DNA of 58,697 bases from positions 1 through 58,697 of the forward strand of contig JBCCEJ010000034.1 in the NCBI GenBank assembly GCA_039030335.1. The letters are read 5' to 3'. A model generated the notes under the pieces. That model worked only from the letters and a program-made list of their open reading frames with translations. It ran no database searches and was not told the DNA's origin. Positions 45,110-53,340 of this stretch are shown one piece after another. The position numbers were made by a program, and so were the translations under genes. The number at the start of each line of letters is the position of its first letter. Within the stretch, counting starts at the first letter, position 1. Origin of the DNA: JBCCEJ01 sp039030335 (GTDB taxonomy: Bacteria > Pseudomonadota > Gammaproteobacteria > HK1).

Positions 45110-46057
45110 TCAGCCACGGCGCGGGCGCCTGGCCAGCAGTGGATGCGTCAGTAGGGCCAGCACGGCCACCAACATGCCGGCGCCGAGCGGCCAGTGATAG
45201 AGCGCCGTCGCAACCCGCAGCTGTGACGTGGTTTCGGCCAGTGGTTCCAGGTCGTCGAGTTCCACGTAGATCTGTTCTAGTCCTGCGGCGTCGTCTGCAT
45301 GGAAATAGCGCCCGCCCGTGGACCCGGCGATCTGCCTTAGCACCACCTCGTCGAGCCCTTCGCCTGGTCGGGCATTTTCGACGCCTACACCGATCGTGTA
45401 GACCCTGACTTCATGCGCAACGGCGAGCTTCAAGGCGTCGTCGACCGTCATGATGCCGGACGTACTCGCACCGTCGGTCAGCATGATGAGGACCCGGTCC
45501 TGGTGCTCCAGCGTGCGCAGCCGGCTGATCGCGAGTCCGAGCGCGTCGCCGTGCGCAGTGCTTTCGCCGGCGAGTCCGATGACTGCTTCACCAGTCATTT
45601 GCGCAACCGCGCGCAGATCGAACGTCAGCGGCGCCTGAATGTAGGGGCGCGTACCGAACAACATCAGCCCGACGCGGTCACCGTGCCGGCGTTCGACAAA
45701 CTGCCGCGCCGTTCGCTTGACCACGGCCATCGCGATCTCCTGCCCCAAGTTGGCACTGCGCATGCTCGCGGACACGTCCATCGCCAGCATCAGGCTCCGG
45801 CCACTGACGGGCGTGCCGGTCGGGGTGTCGATCCACTCGGGCCGGGCCGCGGCGAGCAATAGCAGCGTCCAGATGACCCAGGGCACTACGCGGCCGCGTT
45901 GAGGCGCCCCGAGTTCCGCTGCTGAGGTGCCGAAGATCCGAGTCATCGCCGGCCAGCGCAGCAGCGCGCCGCCCGGCGGGGCCGGTGGCAGCATGGCGCG
46001 GCCGAGCCAGGGCGCTGGCCAGAGCAACAGCAGCCACGGCCATGCGAGGGTCAACAA
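45110..46057 (-). CDS. VWA-domain membrane protein (BatA type)
   Basis: 315 residues. Starts with hydrophobic LTLAWPWLLLLWPAPWL, a second helix near 60-74, then a VWA domain with intact MIDAS LAMDVSASM, GLMLFGTRPYIQAPLTFD and LIMLTDGASTSG, and a last helix close to the C-terminus (HWPLGAGMLVAVLALLTHPL). Typical BatA. The start is TTG (46057 or 46054) overlapping the DUF4381 stop by a few bases; no ATG is available. Its stop is ten bases before the ATG of the VWA-TPR gene. Forms a membrane complex with the next protein in known systems. Confidence 0.9.
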   Translation of the reverse strand: MLTLAWPWLLLLWPAPWLGRAMLPPAPPGGALLRWPAMTRIFGTSAAELGAPQRGRVVPWVIWTLLLLAAARPEWIDTPTGTPVSGRSLMLAMDVSASMRSANLGQEIAMAVVKRTARQFVERRHGDRVGLMLFGTRPYIQAPLTFDLRAVAQMTGEAVIGLAGESTAHGDALGLAISRLRTLEHQDRVLIMLTDGASTSGIMTVDDALKLAVAHEVRVYTIGVGVENARPGEGLDEVVLRQIAGSTGGRYFHADDAAGLEQIYVELDDLEPLAETTSQLRVATALYHWPLGAGMLVAVLALLTHPLLARRPRRG

Positions 46058-46545
46058 GACCGTGGTCCGGGGTTCGCGGCCAGAACCTGGCCTACGAGTT
46101 CCGCAAGGAGCTTCACGTCGCCAAGCGCAATATCGGACTGATAGGGCAGTTCAGTCAGCCGTCGGGTCTCCTGCAAGGAGGTATCGGCGTGGTGAATTCG
46201 TTCCGTGAGCCACTTTGCCCACGCCGGCCCATGCAAACCCGCCAGCGTGGTATCGCCGGTCAGTTCAAGCACTGCGCGCCTTAGCAGCTCACTCAGCTCA
46301 GATGCGATTTCAGCAGTTGACCCCTCGTTGCCGATGCGCAGCTGAATCTGTCGCAGCTCGCGCCGCAGGCGAGCCTCGACTCGCCGGCGTCGTACGTGCG
46401 GCCGGAGCCAGCGGGCCAACAGCCAGCCGCAACAAATCGTCAACAGGGCAGCGATCCACCAGCCGGGGGCCGGCGGCCACCAGCCGGGGTCTGGCGGTGC
46501 GTGTACGTCCCGCAGGCGCAGCAGCAGATCCGCGGCCGAGTTCAT
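46051..46545 (-). CDS. DUF4381 membrane protein
   Basis: 164 residues matching DUF4381: N-terminal LLLRLRDVHAPPDPGWWPPA, one membrane helix at about 30-47 (WIAALLTICCGWLLARWL), then a cytoplasmic helical domain (RRRVEARLRRELRQIQLRIG; ELSELLRRAVLELTGD; LHGPAWAKWL). Function unknown, but it is a regular member of MoxR/DUF58/VWA operons. The start ATG overlaps the stop of a 34-codon ORF (ATGA) and its own stop overlaps the BatA start, so the whole block is translationally linked. Confidence 0.9.
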   Translation of the reverse strand: MNSAADLLLRLRDVHAPPDPGWWPPAPGWWIAALLTICCGWLLARWLRPHVRRRRVEARLRRELRQIQLRIGNEGSTAEIASELSELLRRAVLELTGDTTLAGLHGPAWAKWLTERIHHADTSLQETRRLTELPYQSDIALGDVKLLAELVGQVLAANPGPRSC

Positions 46546-46646
46546 CGTGTCGTCAGCACCCGACGGACTTCAGCGCGCGTGCTGCATCGAACCATCGTCC
46601 TGGTACTTCGGGATTTGCCGTGCGCACGCCGCGTCGGCTTGTTCAT
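46542..46646 (-). CDS. 34-codon ORF linking DUF58 and DUF4381 genes
   Basis: Begins with an ATG that overlaps the DUF58 stop (ATGA at 46643-46646) and ends with a TGA that overlaps the DUF4381 ATG (ATGA at 46542-46545). The 34-residue product (MNKPTRRAHGKSRSTR...) has about ten arginines and no hydrophobic part. It may be a real micro-peptide or, more simply, a device that carries ribosomes from one gene to the next. Confidence 0.4.
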   Translation of the reverse strand: MNKPTRRAHGKSRSTRTMVRCSTRAEVRRVLTTR

Positions 46647-47554
46647 GACGACGCCACCGGCCGGGTCAGCTGTTGAAGAATTTCTTCCCCGCACCTGAGC
46701 GCACGCGTGCGCGCGATGCCGCGCTCTTGGACGTCGCGGAGAAACTCGATACGCGACGCGACATGGTCCGCCTGTTTCGCGCGAGCCTCTGCGGCCGCGC
46801 CGTCCAGCGCAAAAGTCTGCTGCTGATCCCACACCCCGACCCGATCGCGGACAGGAAAATTCAGCTCGAATGGGTCGGCTATCCAGACGAGCGTGACATC
46901 GCCGCGACGCGCCAGCGTCAGCAGCGCCTGCATGGTTTGTTCAGCCGGATCCTGCAAGTCGGTCAGGATGACAAACGCGGCCCCACGCGAGCTGTTGAGG
47001 CTTAGCGCTCGCGCGGCTTCAAACAGGCCGGGCTCTGGTGTTCCGTCCGGTTCGGGCGTCCTGAGGCGGTCGAGCGCTGCGCAGAATTCCGGCGTGGTTC
47101 GCTCTGCAGGTCCGGTGCGGTGCGTGAAGATGTTTCGGCCCAAAGTTACCGCGCCAAACCGCCCGCGCTCGTGCGCCGCGCTCCAACCGGCCAGCACGGC
47201 CGCGTGCATGGCGACCACGCTCTTGAACGCGGCGAGCGTGCCAAACCACATCGATTCGCGCAGGTCGAGGAGTGCCAGGTGTTCGTGCCCGTGTTCGACG
47301 TGAAAGACCTTGGTGTGCGGTCGTCCGGTGCGCGCCGTGACCGGCCAGTCGATGCGGCGCAAATCGTCGCCCGGGTAGTATTGCCGCGATTCGGCGTAGT
47401 CCATGCCGTGGCCTCGTGCAGGTGCGACATGGGGCCCGATCTGAGTGCGCCGTAGCGCAAAGCGCGTTATGGCCGCGAACCGGCGCAGGTCGTACAGCTC
47501 GGCGGCGGTTGCGGTGTGGCCGCGCGGGATGTGCGAGGCCGCCGCATGTCTCAC
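46643..47554 (-). CDS. DUF58 protein
   Basis: 303 residues. DUF58 family: AAELYDLRRFAAITRFALRR near the start, then the diagnostic RGHGMDYAESRQYYPGDDLR and RIDWPVTARTGRPHTKVF, followed by a VWA-like fold (LALLDLRESMWFG). Start GTG 47554 overlaps the MoxR stop as GTGA. Soluble. In MoxR operons DUF58 proteins are thought to be partners or substrates of the AAA+ ATPase. Part of the aerotolerance-type operon 42.1-48.5 kb. Confidence 0.92.
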   Translation of the reverse strand: MRHAAASHIPRGHTATAAELYDLRRFAAITRFALRRTQIGPHVAPARGHGMDYAESRQYYPGDDLRRIDWPVTARTGRPHTKVFHVEHGHEHLALLDLRESMWFGTLAAFKSVVAMHAAVLAGWSAAHERGRFGAVTLGRNIFTHRTGPAERTTPEFCAALDRLRTPEPDGTPEPGLFEAARALSLNSSRGAAFVILTDLQDPAEQTMQALLTLARRGDVTLVWIADPFELNFPVRDRVGVWDQQQTFALDGAAAEARAKQADHVASRIEFLRDVQERGIARTRALRCGEEILQQLTRPVASS

Positions 47555-48534
47555 GGTACCGGCACCCGCTCCAGCAGACGCTTGATCACGTCGTCGGCAA
47601 CGCTCCGGCCGGCCCGGGCTTCGTATGACATGACCAGCCGATGGCGCAGCACGTCGGGTGCCATCGTCTGGATATCGGCCGGTGACACGTAATCGCGCCC
47701 GGCGAGCCATGCGTGTGCGCGGGCAGCGCGTACCAGACCGATCGTCGCGCGTGGGCTGGCACCGAGGTGTATCAGCGGTGCGAGTTCGGCATCGTAGGCT
47801 TGCGGCGTTCGAGTCGCGAGTACCAGCTCCACCACGTAATTCTCGAGTTGCGGCGCGAGGTGTACCTCTAGCACGGCCTTGCGTGCCTCGCGCACGTCGG
47901 TCTCATGCACGGGCTCGAATTGCGCGCCACCATCTGCCTGCGGACTATCGAGTAATGCCCGGGCCTCGCGCTCGGCCAACGCCAGAATCTGATGCTCCGT
48001 AGCGGCGCTCGGATAGTCCACTTGAACGTGCAGCAGGAACCGGTCGAGCTGAGCTTCCGGCAACGCGAAAGTACCGTCCTGGTCGAGCGGATTTTGCGTT
48101 GCCATGACGAGATACAGCGGCGGCAGCGGATAGGTTTCCGTACCGACCGTTATCTGCCGTTCTTCCATCGCTTCCAGAACGGCCGACTGCACCTTGGCCG
48201 GAGCCCGGTTGATCTCGTCGGCCAGTATCAGGTGATTGAACAAAGGTCCCTTACGAAACTCGAACGTGCCCTCCTCGGGCCTGAAGATATCGGTGCCGGT
48301 CAGATCCGCTGGCAACAGGTCCGCGGTGAACTGGATGCGCTGAAAGTCGGCGCGCAGAAGTTCTGCGAGTGTCTTCACGGCGCGCGTCTTCGCGAGGCCC
48401 GGTACACCTTCGACCAACACGTGCCCGTCGCTCAAAAGCGCGACCAGCAGTCGGCTTGTCAGCGCTTCCTGGCCCAGCACCTGCGCACGGAGCGCGTCCA
48501 GCAGCGCTGCAAAACCCTCTCTCGGGAGCGTCAT
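47551..48534 (-). CDS. MoxR-family AAA+ ATPase
   Basis: 327-residue MoxR AAA+ chaperone-like ATPase, first gene of the operon. Walker A VLVEGVPGLAKTRAVKTLAE (about 34-53), Walker B HLILADEINRAPAKVQSAVL, sensor LYLVMATQNPLDQDGTFALP and the C-terminal lid with LGASPRATIGLVRAARAHAW. Members assemble as hexamers and remodel or activate VWA proteins, which are encoded downstream here. ATG 48534. The upstream region holds a -10-like GCTAGAAT and a pair of direct repeats. Confidence 0.94.
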   Translation of the reverse strand: MTLPREGFAALLDALRAQVLGQEALTSRLLVALLSDGHVLVEGVPGLAKTRAVKTLAELLRADFQRIQFTADLLPADLTGTDIFRPEEGTFEFRKGPLFNHLILADEINRAPAKVQSAVLEAMEERQITVGTETYPLPPLYLVMATQNPLDQDGTFALPEAQLDRFLLHVQVDYPSAATEHQILALAEREARALLDSPQADGGAQFEPVHETDVREARKAVLEVHLAPQLENYVVELVLATRTPQAYDAELAPLIHLGASPRATIGLVRAARAHAWLAGRDYVSPADIQTMAPDVLRHRLVMSYEARAGRSVADDVIKRLLERVPVP

Positions 48535-48554
48535 CCCAAGACTCCGAAAGTGGT

Positions 48555-48590
48555 CCTGAATGTTGGCGGTATTCTAGCTCGCCTGAATGT
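48555..48590 (-). promoter_or_regulatory. Direct repeats around the MoxR operon -10
   Basis: CCTGAATGT occurs at 48555-48563 and again at 48582-48590 (27 bases start to start), on both sides of a minus-strand -10-like element GCTAGAAT (48571-48578) located 37 bases before the moxR-like ATG. The arrangement suggests binding sites of a regulator touching the promoter. No -35 is evident. Confidence 0.35.
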
Positions 48591-48629
48591 GCCGGGTGGA
48601 TCACTTTGCCCCGGGGTTGGCGCAGCGGT

Positions 48630-50309
48630 TCAGACGTCGGTTGATTTCGCGCAGAAACAAGCCCGCAGGATATTGCGGTCTGCACGCGCTTTCGCTACCC
48701 GAAGCTGCTGAACAAACGCACCGTCTATCGCGGCTCCAGCCCGGTGTTCGATGGTGTTCGCAAGCCCGGTCAGCGCCCAGACGTTGCCCGGATGCTGACA
48801 GCAGCGCGGCACCGTATCGTCCATGCCGAGGTCGGCGTGGAACACGGCTTGTGCCTCCGACGTTCGCCCTTGCTCATTCAGCAACGCCCCGAGGGCGTGT
48901 CGGGGCGGATGCATCCACGCCCATGGTTCGGTGTAGTTCAGATTGTCATCGCGGCGCACGGCCAGGCGAAGGCTCGAAAACGCCGCCTTCATGCGGCCTT
49001 TGCGGTATAGCAACTCACCGTCCAACATCGCCTCGCCTACGCCGAGAACCTCTGTGGCGCGGTTGCTCAGCAAAATCATGTTGGAGGGAATGTTTCCCAT
49101 CGCGTCGTGGAAGTGTTGGCGCGTTTGCTCGGCAGCTTCTATCTGGCCGAGCGCCGCGAACGCCACGCCGCGCCCGTACTCGCGCATCGCGTTCGCGATC
49201 GGGCGCCGCTCCACATCGGTTATCCGTGGCAGTTTTGCCAGATCCCACCACCGGCCGAAACGCACGAGAACGTGTATGCGCATCGCACTGTAGGCGTCTA
49301 GCAGCGCGTGCATGTACGGCGCCGAGGCATCGAGCAACTCGTCGGTTGCGATCGCTGCAATTCGGTCGGCCGCGTATAGCGCGGGCTGAAACTGACCCAG
49401 AAACATCGCGGTGTACATGTACAGATGCAGGTCGTGGCAGCGCGCCGTGGTGTAGAAGTTGCGGTCGCCTGCGAAAGCGAGGTAGCGCTCATCAGCTGCG
49501 ACCGCGAGCCGACTCTGTTGCAGGGCCTGAATGTAGTCGCCACACAGCACGTCGATGTGAGCCGGCATGTGCTGCAGATGACCGGCGTCCGGCCAGAGGC
49601 CGCGCAGGTCATCCGCTGCGCGCAGGCCCAGCTCGGGATTCGGCGACATCTCTATCGTGTGAATCCAGATGTGCGCAATGCCGGCATGGATGCGATCAGC
49701 GCGTTCCAGGTCGGCGAGCGCGCGCTCGAGCAGCGGCACGACTTCGGCCGTGTGCGCGCACGCGTTCATGACACCTGTTTGCAGGTTCCATAGTGCTCGG
49801 GGCGTACAGGTGATGGCCGCTTCGGCGTAGAGCGCCAAGACGTCGAGATCATCAGGAAACGCCCGCTGCACTGCCCGCATGGCGATTGCGAATTCGGCGT
49901 GCCAGTCCGCCAGCGTGGTCCAGTCACGGCAGTCCGGTGACTGGTAGCGCAGACAGATCGCGGTGATCAACGCCTGCTCTACGGGGCTGGCGGATGCCGC
50001 GTGACGTGTGGCCTGACAGGCCGCGTCGTAACAGACCGGCAATTCCTTCGCGATCTCGGCTTCGGTGTAGCGGTCCCAGGGACGGTTGTAGAACGGACCA
50101 GCGGCGTACGCGATGCCCCACCAGGCCATCGCGCATTCAGCGTCGGCGGCGAGCGCGCGCCGGTAGCACGCTACAGCCTCCTCCTGGTTGTAGGCGTAAG
50201 TCCAGGCGAGGCCCCGGTCGAACCAGCGCTGGGCTGTGGCACTGCTCGTCGAAATCGTGCGCGCCGTCGCGCCGGCCTCGGATGAGCCGATGTCGAATGG
50301 ATAGTCCAT
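48630..50309 (-). CDS. TPR-repeat protein, unknown function
   Basis: 559 residues, all-helical. Clear TPR units: TAQRWFDRGLAWTYAYNQEE with AVACYRRALAADAECAMAWW (about 24-65), further degenerate repeats through the protein, and late units AMREYGRGVAFAALGQIEAA and AEQTRQHFHDAMG. The HLQHMPAHIDVLCGDYIQAL segment (near 240-260) recurs in a family of conserved hypothetical TPR proteins. No signal peptide, so cytoplasmic. Probably a scaffold for protein contacts. Monocistronic on the minus strand just upstream of the MoxR operon but not overlapping it. Confidence 0.85.
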   Translation of the reverse strand: MDYPFDIGSSEAGATARTISTSSATAQRWFDRGLAWTYAYNQEEAVACYRRALAADAECAMAWWGIAYAAGPFYNRPWDRYTEAEIAKELPVCYDAACQATRHAASASPVEQALITAICLRYQSPDCRDWTTLADWHAEFAIAMRAVQRAFPDDLDVLALYAEAAITCTPRALWNLQTGVMNACAHTAEVVPLLERALADLERADRIHAGIAHIWIHTIEMSPNPELGLRAADDLRGLWPDAGHLQHMPAHIDVLCGDYIQALQQSRLAVAADERYLAFAGDRNFYTTARCHDLHLYMYTAMFLGQFQPALYAADRIAAIATDELLDASAPYMHALLDAYSAMRIHVLVRFGRWWDLAKLPRITDVERRPIANAMREYGRGVAFAALGQIEAAEQTRQHFHDAMGNIPSNMILLSNRATEVLGVGEAMLDGELLYRKGRMKAAFSSLRLAVRRDDNLNYTEPWAWMHPPRHALGALLNEQGRTSEAQAVFHADLGMDDTVPRCCQHPGNVWALTGLANTIEHRAGAAIDGAFVQQLRVAKARADRNILRACFCAKSTDV

Positions 50310-50502
50310 GGGTGCGAGTGACTGTTCTGCATTTGGGCGGCCTGCGCCCGGACGAGGCCGTCGCGCCAGACCGGCTCTCCCATTGTAGCCAAGCGCGTGT
50401 CGGGCGCTGGTCCCGAAGCGACCATCGATCCTGTCTCAGAGTGCTACCGTAGCGGCTGGATTTGGTTTTCGCCCGACGGGCTGTCACAGGAGGATCTACG
50501 AC

Positions 50503-51138
50503 ATGGCCAGTGGTTTGCTCGCCGTCGCTTTTGATTTCGCCGATGCTCACGCTGATGAGTTTCACGACTGGTACGACCTCGAGCACCTGCCGGAACGCGA
50601 GTCTGTACCGGGTTTCGGCCGGTGCGAACGATGGCTGGGCGCGACCGCGCCGAGCCAGGCGCTCGCGACCTACGATCTCGATACCGTGGGCGTGCTGGAC
50701 GGGGACGCCTACCGCGCCATCGCCGGCGCCAACCTGTCGCCCTGGTCGAAACGCGTGACCGGCATGTGCACCCGACTGCTGCGCTTCGAGGGCGAGCAGT
50801 TGAATCCGGGTGTCTTCGGGGCGCCGGAAGGGGCTGGCGCGCTCTTACTGAATGCGATGAATATCGAATCCGATCGCGAGGCGGACTTCAACGCGTGGTA
50901 CGACGAAGAGCATTTGCCAGCGCTGGCAGCCGTGCCCGGCGTGCTGGCCGCCCGGCGGTATCGCGGGGAGCGTCCGGGCAATACGCATCGCTACGTCGCC
51001 GTCTACCATCTCGCTTCGCCCGACCTGCCCACGACAACGGCGTGGAAGCAGGCGATAGACACTCCCTGGAGTGCCCGCATGCGCCCGCATTTTCGCGATC
51101 ACTTCAGAGTGGTTACGGTCAGCTATACGCGGGCGTGA
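50503..51138 (+). CDS. Tandem EthD-like ferredoxin-fold protein
   Basis: 211 residues made of two similar dimeric alpha-beta barrel units. Unit 1 has FHDWYDLEHLPERESVPGFG (about 20-39); unit 2 has FNAWYDEEHLPALAAVPGVL (about 128-147) followed by AARRYRGERPGN. The repeated WYD-EHLP-VPG signature is that of EthD/Dabb-type proteins. Such proteins include small oxygenases, decarboxylases and accessory proteins of ether or aromatic degradation. ATG 50503 has AGGAGG upstream at ideal spacing. Single gene. Confidence 0.82.
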   Translation: MASGLLAVAFDFADAHADEFHDWYDLEHLPERESVPGFGRCERWLGATAPSQALATYDLDTVGVLDGDAYRAIAGANLSPWSKRVTGMCTRLLRFEGEQLNPGVFGAPEGAGALLLNAMNIESDREADFNAWYDEEHLPALAAVPGVLAARRYRGERPGNTHRYVAVYHLASPDLPTTTAWKQAIDTPWSARMRPHFRDHFRVVTVSYTRA

Positions 51139-51297
51139 TCAACACGGTACGAGGACGCGGTCCGACTGGCGGGCGCGTTGTCGCCGTGGAGGCGATCGCG
51201 GTCTCGATTGGCCGATTCGATCGGGTGAACCAACGATTCCTGGCCGTGTCGGCTTTACGTAACGATGCGGCATTCAGATGGTGGAGAGACTGACGGC

Positions 51298-51816
51298 ATG
51301 ATCGACTGGTTTGGAGGGCTCGCCCAGCGACGCGCGTTCTGGTTTGCGCTGGCGGCTTTTGCGTTGTTCCTGGAGGGCGCAGCCCTTTACTACCAGTACG
51401 TGCTGGAATATTTGCCCTGTGTCGTATGCATTCACATCCGCATGGTAGTGGCGGCGTTTGCGATCCTGTGGATTGTCGCCGGAGTGTTGCCCGGGAATCG
51501 GTTGGTGCGGCGTTTGGTGGTAACCGGCTCGATCGGCGTGTCAGTCATTTTCGTGGAACGCTCCTGGCAACTGCTCGCGACCGAAAACGGCTGGGTGATC
51601 GGCAGCTGTGACATGACGCTCGGTTTGCCGGAGTGGATTGCGGTCGACCGGTGGATGCCGTGGCTGTTCGAAATCCATGAGCCGTGCGGCGTCACGCCGT
51701 ACATCATCGCGAAGATTTCAATGGCCGAGGTACTGATGGCGAACAGTGTCTTGTTCGCCCTGCTGTTCATCGCAGTTGCACTGCTCGCGTGGCTGCGAAC
51801 GCCGAAACCTGCCTGA
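51298..51816 (+). CDS. dsbB: Disulfide bond formation protein B
   Basis: 172-residue inner-membrane DsbB, which reoxidises periplasmic DsbA and passes electrons to quinone. Four helices; redox pairs are Cys41-Cys44 (CVVC) and Cys104-Cys130 (GSCDMTLG ... HEPCG), the same numbering as E. coli. Arg49 (HIRM) near the first pair matches the quinone-interacting Arg48 region. ATG 51298 follows GGAGAG; twelve extra residues from 51265 are unlikely. dsbA is not in this window. Next to the envelope glycan genes, where disulfide-containing periplasmic proteins would be made. Confidence 0.93.
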   Translation: MIDWFGGLAQRRAFWFALAAFALFLEGAALYYQYVLEYLPCVVCIHIRMVVAAFAILWIVAGVLPGNRLVRRLVVTGSIGVSVIFVERSWQLLATENGWVIGSCDMTLGLPEWIAVDRWMPWLFEIHEPCGVTPYIIAKISMAEVLMANSVLFALLFIAVALLAWLRTPKPA

Positions 51817-51887
51817 AGCGGCCACGGTGCCGGTCGGATCAAGCGCTGTTCGCGCACTGCTACAATCCGGCCGCTTCAGGTGATGCG

Positions 51888-53072
51888 ATGGGCAATTCGG
51901 TCCCGGCGCCTCGTCTTTCCGCTTCCGTACCCATTCGCGCCATGATCCACGCCCTGCGCGCTCGTTTGATTCTGCTCCTCGCCGCCTGGGTGCTGATCCC
52001 GGCGGCGAACGCGGCGTCATTCCAGTCGCCCGGTATTCTGATGCTTGGAGATTCGCAGATCACCTTTGGTTCGGGACCGGTGCTGCTCAGGTTTCTGGAG
52101 CAGCTGAAGCAAAGCTGTGCCGCGCACGTTCCCGATGATCCGGGACGCGAGGCGATAAAGGCACTCGGGGCGATGTCTGTTGGCATCATCGGCGTACGTT
52201 CTACATCACTGCACTCATGGACCGCGCGGCGCGGACGCTCCAAGCGCGCCCTCTGCGATGTAGACCCGAAGTGGCGGGTCAATGCTGGTACCTACGGCGT
52301 TATCAATCGTAGCGGCCGTCGCTATGTGCAGATGGGGCAAGGCGCGGAGCATCAGGTTTGCCGGGCGGGCCAGTCTGGTTTCGAAGCATTGCTGCGACCC
52401 GACTACTACGCGCCAGCGTTACTGATCCTGAGTTTCCTTGGTAACGCGGCCGACCGCTGGGCCAAGCACCCGAATCTCGCTGTCCGCGATGTGGAGCGCA
52501 CGATCGCCCACCTTCCAGACTCGCTCCCGTGCGTGTTTATGACCAGCGCGCCGGCGCATCTCGCCAAGGAAAACCGCTTGCGGCTCCGCGCTCAGCGCAA
52601 CATTCAGGCCGCATTCGAGGCCACGGGCAACCGCTGTTCGTTCGTGCCGGGATTCACGAAACGAACCATCTCGACGAACGAAGCGAGTCCGCATTTCTTT
52701 CGTCGCAAGGCCTCGGGCGCGGTCAAAGACCCCTATCACCCAGTGGGCAAGGGCCCACGCGCATTCCTGGACGCACGCGCGCCGGCTCTGTGTCTGGCGA
52801 TCGCTGCCGAGACACGCGGGCGAACGCTGGCTGCGCCCCCGGTCGCCGCGAAGCTCGTGATGCCGCGCCCGCGACCAAGGCCGGCCAGCCTGCTCGCCCG
52901 GGTTGCGGCCGCGCGCCTGGCGAGTCTTCCTCCCAAACCCTGGCCGCGGCCGCGGGCAAAGCCGGCCCGCCGTCTGCGCCCGGGACAGGTTCTGCCTCCT
53001 CGACCCTGGCCCAGGCCGCGCGCCAGGCCAGCCCTGTTGGGAATTCCGTTCGACGAAGTCGAACCGGATTGA
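51888..53072 (+). CDS. Exported SGNH-type hydrolase with Pro-Arg-Trp repeat tail
   Basis: 394 residues. Residues about 19-43 are a signal peptide (ALRARLILLLAAWVLIPAAN). SGNH/GDSL catalytic residues visible: Ser56 in LMLGDSQITFG, Asn186 in FLGNAADRW, and Asp281/His284 in DPYHPVG. Many cysteines (77, 123, 158, 215, 250), fitting a disulfide-bonded periplasmic protein and the dsbB gene next door. The last 70 residues are Pro/Arg/Ala rich with two near-identical copies: LPPKPWPRPRAKPA (347-360) and LPPRPWPRPRARPA (369-382), plus a partial MPRPRPRPA. This basic tail may bind anionic glycans or cell wall. It occupies the place before opgH where opgG normally stands. Probably an O-acyl esterase or transferase (inference). 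Confidence 0.78.
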   Translation: MGNSVPAPRLSASVPIRAMIHALRARLILLLAAWVLIPAANAASFQSPGILMLGDSQITFGSGPVLLRFLEQLKQSCAAHVPDDPGREAIKALGAMSVGIIGVRSTSLHSWTARRGRSKRALCDVDPKWRVNAGTYGVINRSGRRYVQMGQGAEHQVCRAGQSGFEALLRPDYYAPALLILSFLGNAADRWAKHPNLAVRDVERTIAHLPDSLPCVFMTSAPAHLAKENRLRLRAQRNIQAAFEATGNRCSFVPGFTKRTISTNEASPHFFRRKASGAVKDPYHPVGKGPRAFLDARAPALCLAIAAETRGRTLAAPPVAAKLVMPRPRPRPASLLARVAAARLASLPPKPWPRPRAKPARRLRPGQVLPPRPWPRPRARPALLGIPFDEVEPD

Positions 53073-53340
53073 TGGCCCGCCGACCGGCGCTGGCAGGGCA
53101 CCGTGGGCATTGCCTGACTCGCGCCTGATACGGCTGCGTTCGCACGGTCGAGAACGCCGCCAGCACGTTCAGCGAGGCTCCGTTTCAGACCGCGAGCGAA
53201 CTTCAGCAGGCAAGTGTCGGTCTACTGCGTCCAAAGCCCCCGATTTTCCAACCGCCGGTACCGCTAGCAAGTCCGGCGCGAGGTCGCCCCTGGTCCAGTC
53301 CTGTCTCCGCCGTATGCCGGTGGAGATGGTGTTTGTGTGA

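Noticed and set aside
48587..49771. 394-codon plus-strand ORF opposite the TPR gene
   Set aside because: Arg/Ser/Pro-rich low-quality translation; the minus-strand TPR frame is clearly the real one.
52529..53128. 199-codon frame within the SGNH gene and beyond
   Set aside because: Overlaps the SGNH gene in a second frame through its repeat-rich 3' end; Arg/Gly/Ser-rich and without domain features.
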